The notes beneath the pieces are model-generated. The model saw nothing but the letters and a program-made list of their open reading frames with translations. It was not told the origin of the DNA and did not search any database. This document shows, in pieces, positions 9,543-20,449 of a DNA stretch of 64,000 nt; the stretch's first letter is position 1; each line of letters opens with the position of its first letter. Position numbers and translations under genes: made by a program. Source of the DNA: Guadua angustifolia (taxonomy: Eukaryota > Streptophyta > Magnoliopsida > Poales > Poaceae); the NCBI GenBank assembly GCA_036346375.1, contig CM070520.1:21986852-22050851 (forward strand). Reading direction: 5' to 3'.

Positions 9543-12265
9543 AAAGAAGATGTAGTCCTCTAATCCATCGTTTGAAGGACATGATGTGCCCTCAAAAAGA
9601 AGAATCAACCCGCATGTTGCAAGAGGACCAAACAAAAGGCCAGAGACCGATATACCATTACGAGATCGATCCAAATGATGGGGCCCTAGAAAGCCAAAAA
9701 AGCGGCGAATGCATTTGGGTATGTGTGGGATAGTGGCAGGAGCGGGTTCGATCACGCTATCTTCTGGAGGTTGGTGACTATTGAGGCTCGCAATGCCTTG
9801 CTAACGGAAATTCTTTCATCGTTCAACATTCGGAAGAATCCGCTCCCCTAGTCTTGACGGTATGCCTGCTTTGGCGAGAAGGCATGGAAGACCTTCAAGC
9901 ATCGCTTTTACGTAGAACTACGTCAAGAAGGATCTGGTTCCATACTCGAAGTATGGGTTCATTGATGAGGACACGTGGGGGCGTTTTGTTGGGATGAAGA
10001 CCGCGAGCGAATTAAATGCGTCCGATTGAAACAAACAAGGCCTTGCAATCAAGGAACACTCACCCCCGCAGACTAAGCGCTGCGCTCTGGCGGGGAAGAA
10101 GCGCAATGGGGCGGGGGAGGACAAGGAGGTATCGCGCCATTTCCGCCGATCACGAGATCAACGTGCGAGGCGGCTAAGAAGCGAGCGAGTCGGATGCCAC
10201 GTCCTCATAACCGTCTCCTTTGTAAACCCTGGACGAGAATGCATAGCGCACAGTAATATATCGTCGCTACTACCAATTTCGTAATTAGTCCATGACTTCA
10301 TAAGTGAAATAACTTGTCCGGATCTTGCGGTAGCGTTGAGTACACAATCGTGCGATGGCTCTTTTTCCCAGACGAGAGAGAAAGATGCCTTGTCATAGCC
10401 TTGGGAAACAAGAACACCACAGTGCGTACAAGAGGCAAAGGGTTTTGTTCCATGGAAAAGCTGGATTCTAAACGACTTCCACATATCTGAAGAAGAGAAC
10501 TAAAGCGGCCTTGAGTCAAATCTTATAAAGAATTTGGAGGACAAGTTGAGAGGAGAGTTGAGAGAAGAGTTGAGGGAGGCGAGAAAGAATTTTATGAAAG
10601 GATCACGAATCCTCGAGGAAAGGCTCACCAATCAAGAAAGAAATCTTGCACAAGCCCAGTATGTCATAAGTCATTACTTGCGTAAAGCAGTTGTGCATCC
10701 GTTCCTCCAAGTGACATAGATGAACATAAGCGGGACTTATCTGTATGTGACATTAAGGTGTACCATGCGGTGCAATCTCCAAGTGAGAATTAGCAATGGC
10801 ACCGTTCCTCGGCAATTTGCTTGGGGCATGGCGTATCCATCCCCAAAGGGACCATGGTGCACAGTACCATCATAGCGCGGGTTTCACCAAGGTCAATGTG
10901 GGCCAGGGTATTTGATAGTTTCAAAATTGTCGATCTCTGAAGCCGTAAGCAGCGAGATCGTGAAACTTGGGGATGCCATTGGCACATTCATCCAATGGCC
11001 TAGCGGCGACATCTCCTGCTTTCGTCCCATACGTCATGCAACAACCGCGACGATCGATTACGCCTATTGTATCGCCGTCGATCGATTGGCTACCAAATCA
11101 GCGATCGTAAAGCGAGACTCCACTTGATGTACATAACGTTGACCTCTTTCCTGCCCATTCCTCTCCGTGAAGGGTTCATACAAAACAAAAAGAAAGGCAA
11201 GGGCAAGCGAGAAGAAAGAAAGGCAAGAACAAATCGACTATCCATCTGTTGAGTTGGCTAAACAATACAAGCTAGGAGAGTTACTAACGAAAGCAGCGTA
11301 ACTTCATAGTATATCTTGCCAACAATTGCATAAGTGGTACACCCAAGAAGCTGGAAAGCGAGGCGTGAGCGTACAACAAGTATCGGCGTTAAGTTCAAGT
11401 ATGAACATCTATTCAACGACTCGTGAGGGGCTTCTTCACGGTCGATTTTACGGACTTGTTCCATCTCTACAACCTCGGCGCCATCGGCCCAGCACTCATA
11501 AGATCTTTGGACCTTGTAAGTGTGTGCTATCACGGTCTACATTAGTCTAATAGTGATAAATGTCCTCCAATATATATATAATTAGCCTTTGTATATATAG
11601 ATACATGCAACTTGAAGCGACACGGAAGAAACTATCGATCGGTTTCCTCGACCCACATATAGTCTCAAAGCAAACAATGGATGATTGTATAAACATGGTC
11701 GAGGAATACGTCACAGAGGCATTGCGAGCACAAAAAGATAAAGAACTCATACTTATACCCCATAACCCAGGGTAAGTGCTACCACATGCTATACTTTGGG
11801 CTGTACTGTGCACACAACTCTGTTTCATTCATTGTCCATTGTGATATACCTGTGTAGGTTTCATTGGGTTCTAATTGTAATTGAACCAGCCACAAACCGG
11901 GTTATGTACCTTGATTTCGCACGTGGCGGAAACCACGACTTGGTACCTATCGCAAAATTACTCAGCAGGTAATCACGTTTCCTCCGTACATGGTCGTGTA
12001 AGTTGTTCCAGGTTTATATTGCTATTGGAATGGCTTAGGCTAACCTTTTACAATCTTGTAGAAGCGTTCAAACACGTGAAAGATTGGACTAAACTACTGA
12101 CATGATTTGAACTTTCCGGTATTAGCTATACACAACAATTCTATTTCAAACCCCTAATAGTGACTTTAGAACTAACAGTAGGTTTTATTTGCGATGCCAC
12201 CAGCAAGGTGGGAAATAACCTATGTGGATTTTATGTTTTCCACAACATGCAAACCATAAATAAGC
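9543..12265 (+). pseudogene. CACTA ORF2: transposase_24-like region plus Ulp1-like protease
   Basis: Blocks typical of the second CACTA gene occur in order: YVKKDLVPYSKYGFIDEDTW near 9915 followed by GRFVGMKTASEL; a charged coiled region at 10534-10719 (DKLRGELREELREARKNFMK); EIVKLGDAIGTFIQWP near 10950; LHKWYTQEAGKRGVS near 11325. At the end is a C48/Ulp1 cysteine protease pattern: His in FHWVLIVIE (11862-11864), Asp in YLDF (11913-11915) and Cys in NLCGFYVF (12223-12225). A GT-AG intron (11772-11857) joins the frame exactly before FHW. A second likely intron is about 11970-12061. Stops and frameshifts elsewhere, including just before the Cys block, make it a pseudogene. In CACTA elements the protease is an accessory of unknown role. 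Confidence 0.75.
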
Positions 12266-13204
12266 TAAAAAAATAGCGGTATGGTTAAAAGCTGCGTTGA
12301 ATCATGTCGATTTGAGCAACATTAGAGGAAAGTTTGTTTCTTCTGCTCACGGAAGTAATAAATAAAGGCAGTAGCGTTCCATGCACTATCTAAACTCTGA
12401 GTTGTACAATTGTCAAATGGTATTCATTAATTGGAAAATATGTCCAAAACTTGCGGTTATTCTTGTTTATGCGATTCATTGTATTGTCACATGATATTAT
12501 CCTTAATACATATTTGCTCATCTTGAATGCAACAACTTAACAATGTCTTGCTTATTGGACCTAGATGTTTTCCCCCACCCTCGTGAGAACCTCTATTATT
12601 TATGGTTTGTTGTTGAAATTTCCATCTACTTAGGTATTCCTGCATCAATATTTACTGAGACACGATCGATAATAGATGTTGTAATTGAATATCTGCACTT
12701 CCTATATGCATTGAGGCAACAGTTTGTCCGATCGGGATAGACTTAAAATATAAACATTTGTAGCGCTTTTCTCCTTCTTATGATAATGTTGATGGAACTC
12801 GACTAATAAATCAACCAAGACCATACGCAGCATGGCGAGGTGGCGGCAACCATAGAGTGCTTGATCGAACTGACACCTTTGGTGTGTGATTTGCTTCATG
12901 CCATCTGAAGTGGCCTTGCTTGTGAAGTCACCGTCGTGCCCGCGGTCTCAATGCAGGAGCGGCATGCTCTTGTGCGGCATCACCGTCGTGCCACGGTGGG
13001 GAGAACATGATACTTTGAAAAATTTGTAGATTTAGTTCATAGATTACTCTAGTTAGGCTAATTAAAGATTGAACAAATGTGATTGCAAGTCGGGTCTTCC
13101 ATGGAAGACCGACATCTATAATCACGTTGTGCCTTGTAAATATAATTGTAGAAATATTGATGGAAATTTGAACAAAGGCATAAATAATGGAGGTTCTATT
13201 TGGG
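12266..13204. other. 3' untranslated part of CACTA 2, no gene seen
   Basis: Several 60-70 codon frames exist on both strands, but none shows a known domain or family motif. It reads as AT-rich 3' tail between ORF2 and the terminal repeats. Confidence 0.4.
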
Positions 13205-13455
13205 GTGGGAAACGGACATCCTGAGCGGTTCTTATTTATAGCCGTCTATGATAAGTTTACATTACAAAGGTTATTATTTGAAACCGCTCGTGATATAAAG
13301 TAGTATCACTGACGGTTATGATTTGAAACCGCTCGTGATATGTTAGTATCCGAGATGGTTATGATTTGAAACCGTCGTGATATTTAGCTATCATGAGCGG
13401 TTTTAAATAAAACCGCTCTGTGATACTAGCGATGGTTCACAAACCGTCTCTGATG
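13205..13455. repeat. 3' subterminal repeat array of CACTA 2
   Basis: Repeated TTATGATTTGAAACCGCTCG units and GAGCGGTT/AACCGCTC palindromes at roughly 20-50 base spacing. The core is shared with the array at 7905-8212, tying both ends to one element. Confidence 0.8.
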
Positions 13456-13482
13456 GCGTTCTGAACAAATGCGTGATGATGA

Positions 13483-13496
13483 TTTCTGTAGTAGTG
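13483..13496 (-). repeat. CACTA terminal inverted repeat (3' end)
   Basis: The minus strand reads CACTACTACAGAAA, a textbook CACTA terminus. It abuts LTR sequence at 13497. Confidence 0.85.
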
Positions 13497-13574
13497 TGTG
13501 TGCACTAGCGATTGATCCTAGGACTAGTGCGGTAAAACATAGTGGATTCGAATTGGTGAATTCGAGTCCTCACA
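13497..13574 (+). repeat. 5' LTR remnant cut by CACTA 2
   Basis: TGCACTAGCG...ACTAGTGCGGTA...GAGTCCTCACA parallels the last 80 bases of the 3' LTR (17690-17765: TGCACTAAGCG...ACTAGTGCGGTA...GGGTCCGACA). It ends four bases before the PBS. The rest of the LTR should lie left of the CACTA element but was not found in the window. Confidence 0.65.
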
Positions 13575-13578
13575 GAGG

Positions 13579-13590
13579 TGGTATCAGAGC
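13579..13590 (+). promoter_or_regulatory. Primer-binding site (initiator Met tRNA type)
   Basis: TGGTATCAGAGC, the usual plant LTR-element site complementary to the 3' end of initiator methionine tRNA, four bases after the LTR end. Confidence 0.85.
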
Positions 13591-13784
13591 ATACTGACTG
13601 TAGGACTTGGCCCTAGCTTGGTAGAGTGTCCAACACTATTTTCTAAAAGAAAAACTCGAATTGGATTAAGACAACACTCTTGACTTATCTCATTCTTTGA
13701 TCCTTACCTTTGCTGAACACTACCTCAAATTTTTGCGGAGTGACCATTTGAAGTTGAAAACTTATCTATTTCTCTTTTAAATAG

Positions 13785-14350
13785 ATGAGGAGGACACAGT
13801 CATATGTAGAGTGCGAGGGTGGTTACGCAACAAAGCTCTGGAGGGTGCTCCAAGTTTTGGGAGGTTTCGCCAAACCAACGTATCAAGGCCGAAGTTGGAT
13901 TGTCAACGGAGCCACGAGAGGAATTGTGTGCAAGCTTCTAATCTACGGCAGAGACGGTGAGAGAGCAAGCCAACCTATCAACATCACGGTGAGAAGAGCC
14001 ACGTGGGAGATCGGTATCCAAGAGGCATCACGACTTGCTCTACGGAGGATCTGCTACGACTACTACCACGAGCTGGACGACACGGTGTTCAGACTCCACC
14101 CCATGGTTCGAGATTCATGGCGTTCATCGTCACACGAAAGGAGGATGCTACTACAAGTACACTTAGCACGATTCTGGCTGTTCAAGAAGCTCATGCCCAT
14201 GACAAACCACGGAATTAAGGGCGGCCTCTGAAGCACTTTCGAGTTGCGGAGAAGGAACTGCAGAGACCCGAGTAGCATCACGAGGAGAGAATCATGGAGC
14301 TCGAGGAGGCATTACAAGAGAGGTCGTGCTACACCACCATCATCCGAGGA
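13785..14350 (+). pseudogene. ORF of the non-autonomous element, unknown function
   Basis: The frame starting at ATG 13785 (148 codons, stop at 14231) is the only sizeable frame between PBS and 3' LTR. Its middle part, TWEIGIQEASRLALRRICYD with YYHELDDTVFRLHP, resembles proteins I recall from unclassified grass LTR elements; the A-rich helix followed by Tyr/Leu pattern loosely recalls a double-stranded RNA binding fold, but I cannot confirm that. After about 14107 a second frame looks more like the family continuation (FMAFIVTRKEDATTSTLS and then HHEERIMELEEALQER near 14278), so a frameshift is likely. The C-terminal part would form a coiled coil. Function unknown. Confidence 0.5.
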
Positions 14351-14876
14351 GATGAAGTCTGAGTTTGAGGAGCCGAAAGCGTCACCAGTTGTGGGACAAG
14401 GATCATTCGGCATGACACGGCTCACCGCCCGATATACCCACTAGGGAGTTCTCGTGGAGGATGGCTCGAGGAGTGAGAGTCTTAGTTTAAGTTGAGACTC
14501 AAGTATTGAGTCGCGTCAAATAGAATAATCTTACCCAAATGTAATAGAGCGTTAAGGTTTAGTGTTTAGTTTGGATTTTTATGTTTCTTTGAGTGTGCGA
14601 AGATGTGTTGCAAAGCTTTTAGGCTTTTGTAAGCAACCATACCAAGTTAATTAATAAAGATATAAAGTTTTGGGTTTAACCTATTCTCCGCATTAGAATT
14701 CTTATATCTTATCTATGCTAATTCTATCTTTCCTAACCTAAAACAAATCAAGCGGATGGTGAACACTTGCGGTAACAATGGAGCTTCGAAGTGGCCTTCG
14801 TTTAATGATGAGTTCAATGATGGAGCATATCTTTGCAACCATCACCACCGGTAGATGTGCAGAATTTGGGAGCTTT

Positions 14877-17765
14877 TGTAACATCCCAAAAATTTGAGTT
14901 TTGGTATGTTTTAAATTAAAAATGAACCATTCGTATTTTCTCTTAATTAATCAAAGCTTAAATTAAATTTTCTAATAATTAGAAGATTTAATTTGATTAA
15001 TATATGCATCAAATCAAAGGTTTCAGTTTTTGTTGGGTTCCTTGTGCTCCAAGGAATTTTTTGTATTTTGGAGATTTTCTGAAATTATTTGCTATTTATT
15101 TGAATTTATTTGCTTTTATTTGAATTTAAGGATTTTTTTTGAAAGCGTTTTAATTTTTAAAAACCCTCTCGGGCAAACCGCCCGGCCCATCATGTGCTCA
15201 CTTGACCCATCATCACCAAAACCCTAATGTCGTGGCCGTTTGATTCGGATCCAAGGGCTATCGCTCACCCACGTCACCCGTGGCGCATGCCGCCGACCTG
15301 TGAAACCCTAGCCGCCGCCACTTGGAGTCCATGTCGGGCACGCCTCCCGAGGCTATTTAAAGCGCCGCCATGCACCATCAGGGTTTCCGCCTGCGCCGAA
15401 CTCTTTTGGTCCACCTCCCATCTTTGAGACACGGTAGTCGCCGTGAGCAGGCTCGTCGAAATGTCGCCGCCTCAAGACCTTCGCCACCGTTCCTCCTCTC
15501 GGTGGGTCTCCGCCGTGATCGGTGGCACCGTCCGAGTCCGTTCGTCGAACTCTCCCAGATCCGCACTTCCTTCCGCCGTCGGCCACCCATTTGCCTTGCA
15601 GTGGGTCGTCTTCCTCGCTCCGTGGGTGTCTTGCCGCCGCTCGCCGTCGTTCCCCATCCGCAAATTCTGATCGCCCACGCCGCTTCGATCGTCCGCCGAC
15701 GATCCAAATCGTGCTGCGTGGTCAACTCGTGCCATGCCCGTCGACCACGCCAGCGTCGGTACCACATCGGCGCCACGTCGCCCCTAATGCTGCGTTGGCA
15801 TACGTCGACCCATGTCTCGTAGTGCCACCATTTCATTTCCTCGGTGATCCGGTCCATCAGTGGGCCGAGCCACTGACATGTGGGCCCCGCATGTCAGTCG
15901 GCATTTATTTTCTTTTTCTGATTTTCCGAAAAACTGAAAATCCCAGCCAATCACAAGCTGCCACGTGTCACCCTTGTAAATTTCTTTGTTTTTCTCTGAA
16001 TTAAATCTTCCGGTGGCCCGTTCTCCTTCATCCGAACTCCGATTAGAGTGATTCAAATTTCTCAATTTTTGAAAAATCAAGCTCTACATTCCAGAGCTAT
16101 TTATTTTCAATTTTGAGCTTGTTTGCTTCTCTGTTTTGTATTTATTTGGCTTTGTTGCTTTATTTTCCGGTAGATGCAAACTCTGAAGGAGCGAACGGAG
16201 ACTTCGAAGACCAAGAATCAACATTTGAACAGCAAGGCAAGTCGTAGACCTTTGATCATATTGAACCCATGGTTGCAAAAGTACTTTGTTTTATACAATT
16301 GCATGCTATTTGTGTATCAATGCTAGTTTATGGGAGTAGCTATTTACCTGTTTGAGTATGCCCCTTTGATTATTGGAATGCCATGTATCCATTGTTAACC
16401 ATAGGTTGGGACATTATTAGTTGGACATAATCATAGTACCAACAATGGGTTATCGTAGCTATGCTTAGCCATGCTTAGTTGTCGATGGGATTCATATCAC
16501 TGTGAGCTAATGCTAATCTTGACTTAATGAGATATTGAATTGTGGTTGTTGACCCTTGTTGTAAACTTGTTGTACCATGGCGAGGATGCCATTGGTTTTG
16601 GGTTGAACAAAATGTTTCCCTCGGGCAATTGATCGTCTTGATAAAGGGGTCTTTGTTTAGCATATTGGGATGTGGTCGTCTTGCTGAGACAATTTAAGGA
16701 CTTAATCTTGTGCGCCATTAGTGGGCCTAACCGGTGCAACCACAAGTCCGGTATGGGATGGACCTAGCTGATTAATTTGCAATGTCGAGACTTGAGTATT
16801 GCCGATTGTTGGTGTGGGGTCAAGAGATGGGCGGGTAGACTCACATGGCTCAAGAGGGGCCCCGAGGGGCAAAACCTTAGAAGGCGTCTTGGGTTTAGAC
16901 ATGCATTGTAAAGGCTTTGTAGTGATCTCTCTGCCGACACACCAAAGGAAGTGTGTTCTTAGTGCTTGGCATTAAGGGATGATCATGTCTTGTGGGTAAA
17001 GGCTGTACAACCTCTGCGAGTGTAAACTATTGAATAGCCATGTCGCGGTCATGGACAAGCCGAGGATTTCACACGGGGTATAGAGTATTTTCTTGAAATG
17101 TGGAATGGTTGGGATGTGAGCGGGTAGTTCCTTTGTTGTTTTGTTGTCTCAAGCTATCTTGTTGAATTGTGTGGTTGATACTTGTTTCGAGTGATGTAGG
17201 GTGATGCCTCGTCATTCTGTTCATGTTGTCTACCATTGATTTATCAGATTATTTATTATTTTTTATTCAAACTGCCTTCAATCTATTTAGTGTATTTAAA
17301 TTCAAGCTATTGCTTTCTGCAAATGAACCATATAACTATCCTTTGTCAAGCCGTGCATGAATATATTGCATCATTTCCCTACGGCTTGTTGAGTGCGTTT
17401 GTACTCACGGCTTTATGCCTGTTGTTGATTCTTGAGGAAGGACCCGTAATGAGTATCGGAGGAGGAGTACTATGAAGACTACGTCGACTAGGAAGGCGTT
17501 CTCGAGACGATTGCTGTGGCATGTCGAATGGCCCAAGTTATTTGATTTCCACTGCAATAGTTTATTTGTTTCTTTAGCCAAGATGCATTGGTGTATGAAC
17601 CTTGACCATAAGGTCATTTGCTTTATTCAATAATAATTTGCTTCTTCTTAGTTATTTGATGTATGGAATGATATGTCATCTATGTTTCCACTTGTGTGCA
17701 CTAAGCGTGATCTGGACTAGTGCGGTATACCTGAGAGGGTTTCGGTTGCATATCAGGGTCCGACA
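14877..17765 (+). repeat. 3' LTR of the non-autonomous element (TGTAACATCCC family)
   Basis: Starts TGTAACATCCC and ends GGGTCCGACA; 2889 bp. A TATA-like CTATTTAA at 15353-15360 is followed by a GC-rich leader (15360-15850) with long open frames on both strands that I do not treat as genes. The same LTR family occurs reversed at 20450-22900 and at 33258-39810. Confidence 0.75.
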
Positions 17766-20164
17766 CTTTTATAGCCGCGCAAACTCAACTTATGCAAACC
17801 ATGATGCAATCTTCAAGATAGGAATGAAGTCAGCAATTCTTTTCTCTTGTACAATTGTCGACAATAAAGAGGCATCTTTTGTTGCCTAGATAATTGTAGG
17901 TATTTGTTACGAAGCGTAGTTCTTGTCTTGTAAAGAATAAATTTCTTGTATTTCTTTTGACAATACCTTGGTATTGCAACTGTAATGTCGTTTCATACCC
18001 ACATCAATTTTATAGGATGGTAACAACATAATAAGAAAGGTCGAGAAAGGAAAGGAGTACATTACCTATTAGGACACTCTTCAAAGAAGTCAAAATCTTG
18101 CAAATGTTGTTGTTATTGAGATGCTAGGTCAAATGGTTTGCGATTGCATGCCATCCTCTTGATCTAACAAGGAAGAAGAATCAACCTTAACTAGGAAAAT
18201 AATAACCATAAGATAGCTCTTGTTAAGCGGTACATGTTGCACATCAATATGGAGCCAACTAAAAATATTGCATCAACTCAAAAGTAAATAAGTTAGTGAT
18301 CTCCTTTACACACACATACTATTACATTACTACCTTTAACGGTATGGAGTGAGAGGGGTTAATGCTTTCATTTCTATCTGAGGCATATGTGAGAAACTTT
18401 CTTTTCATTAGAGTGAACTTTACATATTTCACACTGCTCTTTAAAAAGAACATATTGATGTGTTGTTGAGAACAAAACAAATCATGTGGCGGTTTAGTAA
18501 GTTCTATTTGATATTGTTTGATATAGAACAACATGTGTTTTTATTCTGTTTAACCTATCATGAGAAAAGCTGAAGCGACTTTTAATATGTGGCCACATAT
18601 TAAATGTCTACCATTTATTTAAGATATACAATGCTTTCCTTCAAGCAATACCTTCTTTTGGTTTCCCAAAAGAAGAAAGCATCTTGAGATAAAGTAAATG
18701 CAATTATTAATGGCACCTATAAATCATCCTCAACTTCTTTAAGATCGATTCAGTTTTCTTTGCGAAAGAAAAGCAACATTTCACTCTTTTGTGTCCCAAT
18801 TTCTTGAAAGATCAGATTTAAGAGGTTAAAACATACATGCCTAAAGTATCTTCTAGGGCCCGTATGCAACTACCGCGAATGACATTACTGATTTAGTGAT
18901 GCTCCATTGCCCCGATACTACCACGTCCAATGAATTAAGTTGCGGGATCGGTGGCACTTGATCAAGCGGCATTGGCAATGGGACACGAGTCTCATAAGAT
19001 GCAAAAATGGTAGCGATATGGCCCGAGAAGTGGCGATCCAAAAGCCAGCGACGGTGGACCGTCATTTAACGCAATTATCTCCTTTTATCTTGATGACCAC
19101 AAATATCCAAAAATAAATCTTGAAGTGCTGACAAGAGCAAAAAATTACATAGGACATTCGAGCATTTACTCAGCGTCGCGCTTAATTCAGGAAAAAATTA
19201 TGGGACCAAAATCGAACAAAATCTACATGTGCGTGCGATCAATATAGTGTTTAGCATTCCAGTAGGTACAATATTAACACGCATGGGACCTCGAAGCCAT
19301 GCACATGGATTCTGTGAGTTGTTATCCTATTGACCCATATGAGTTTTTTTGTGTGTGTGTGTGTGATTGAGAGACTTGCATTATTGTCGGTAGTATTAAG
19401 ACATGGTTTGGTGAGGTAGTTGAGACTTTGCCCTCGTGCACGAGGTTGTTGTTTAGGCGAAGACTTGCGCACCATGTTCCTTGGCTGTGATGTTGCTTCT
19501 CGATGATATCGAAATCGGCTGGATAAATTTGTCAAACTTGATTATCATGCACCGGTAGGGCTAGCTTATCTTGTCCAAATCATATGCAAAAATGGTAGTA
19601 ATCTGAGCAAGAAAGGCTATCACGAATGTGGTAGCAAAAACATTCAGTTCAACAAAACCACTCACTGGCGACATCATGTTCTTCACGGTACCGGTTTCGC
19701 CATGGTTTTAGGAAGCGGTAGCGCATTGCGGATCGAATGATGCACCTTCTTCCTCCGTGAACGCCCATGGTGGTCTTCGTATCTTCTCAAGGCCGCAGTA
19801 GCTTCCGGCCGAGCAACTTCGGGAGATCGCGAGCTCGTAGTAGACCCTACCGCCCTCACGCACCTCCTCCCCTCGGTGATTGAGTTAAATGGGGCTGGTT
19901 GAGTTCGTCGAGGCGGATGTAGAACCGTCTTGGGGCGGCGAGGCGGGAAAGCGATGCATAGAAGCGAGGTGGGAAGCGTCGTGTCGTGAAGCGGCGTGGG
20001 GAAGCGGCGGGGGTGGCGGCGGGGGAGGCAACAGGCGGTAGCAGGGAGGCGAGGTGGGATTTAGGATTTGGGGGCACGAGGCGCGTCTTTGAGGACGAAG
20101 GCGTGATTTGGGGAAAAGTTGAGAAGAAGCGCGTGGGATGAAAAACCTAGCCTTGCACCTTTCA
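17766..20164 (-). other. Likely body of CACTA 3, no recognisable gene
   Basis: AT-rich DNA with scattered 60-95 codon frames and no family motif I recognise. A GC-rich stretch at 19850-20080 on the minus strand encodes a Pro/Ala/Arg-rich frame close behind the terminal repeats, similar in position to the leader of CACTA 2. The left CACTA terminus was not found. A host fragment cannot be excluded. Confidence 0.35.
19346..19364. repeat. Short GT microsatellite
   Basis: TTTTTTTGTGTGTGTGTGTG run, about seven to eight GT units. Confidence 0.8.
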
Positions 20165-20447
20165 TCTCTGCCGAGCGAATTTTTTGCGCTCTTTTACGAT
20201 CATATTTGCCGACACATAATCGGTCATAACATCTTTACCGAGCAGACAATTTGACCCTAAAACATGATATTTACTGACACACAATTAGTCCTTAATACAT
20301 ATATAATTACCGAAGACGATTTACACCTTTGAAATATGTATTAAGCGATGATAGTCTGTTGCTTAAATTTACCGACAGACAGTTTGTTGCTGATCACATA
20401 TTATTTCCGACAGAAGTCTGTCGCTATATTTGTGTTATGGTGTAGTG
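20165..20447 (-). mobile_element. Terminus of CACTA transposon 3
   Basis: The minus strand starts CACTACACCATAACAC at 20447, a CACTA-type end, followed by repeated CGACAGACT/AGTCTGTCG and CCGACAC motifs to about 20165, a subterminal array distinct from that of CACTA 2. The flanking TAT (20448-20450) is the likely 3-bp target site. LTR sequence resumes right after it. Confidence 0.7.
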
Positions 20448-20449
20448 TA

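Larger units (their letters stand above)
7753..13496 (+). mobile_element. CACTA transposon 2 (3' end exact, 5' end unclear)
   Basis: The 3' terminus TTTCTGTAGTAGTG (13483-13496) is the inverse of CACTACTACAGAAA, a typical CACTA end. Arrays of GACGGTT/GAGCGGTT repeats lie at both sides (about 7905-8212 and 13205-13455), as expected for subterminal transposase-binding repeats. Inside is an ORF2-type gene with a Ulp1-like end. No CACTA terminus was found near 7753-7900, so the left boundary is approximate. The element may lack its own TNP2, or the TNP2 remnant at 5080-6965 may belong to it in a rearranged form. The right flank starts with TGT, the likely 3-bp target site. Confidence 0.7.
13497..17765 (+). 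mobile_element. Compact non-autonomous LTR retrotransposon
   Basis: A 5' LTR end (13497-13574), a primer-binding site, a 1.3-kb interior and a 2.9-kb 3' LTR. The interior has no protease, RT or integrase, only a 148-codon frame plus its shifted continuation. The long LTR begins TGTAACATCCC and the PBS is of the initiator-Met type, as in Tekay-like gypsy elements, which could mobilise it in trans. The 5' LTR is cut by CACTA 2. The two LTR ends are rather diverged by eye, so it is either old or recombinant. Confidence 0.6.

Noticed and set aside
11560..12265. Host SUMO protease gene
   Set aside because: The blocks upstream are CACTA ORF2 type and the unit lies between CACTA repeat arrays; it is broken by frameshifts.
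15353..16004. 150-160 codon frames behind a TATA-like sequence
   Set aside because: GC-rich LTR leader with low-complexity frames on both strands and no conserved motif.
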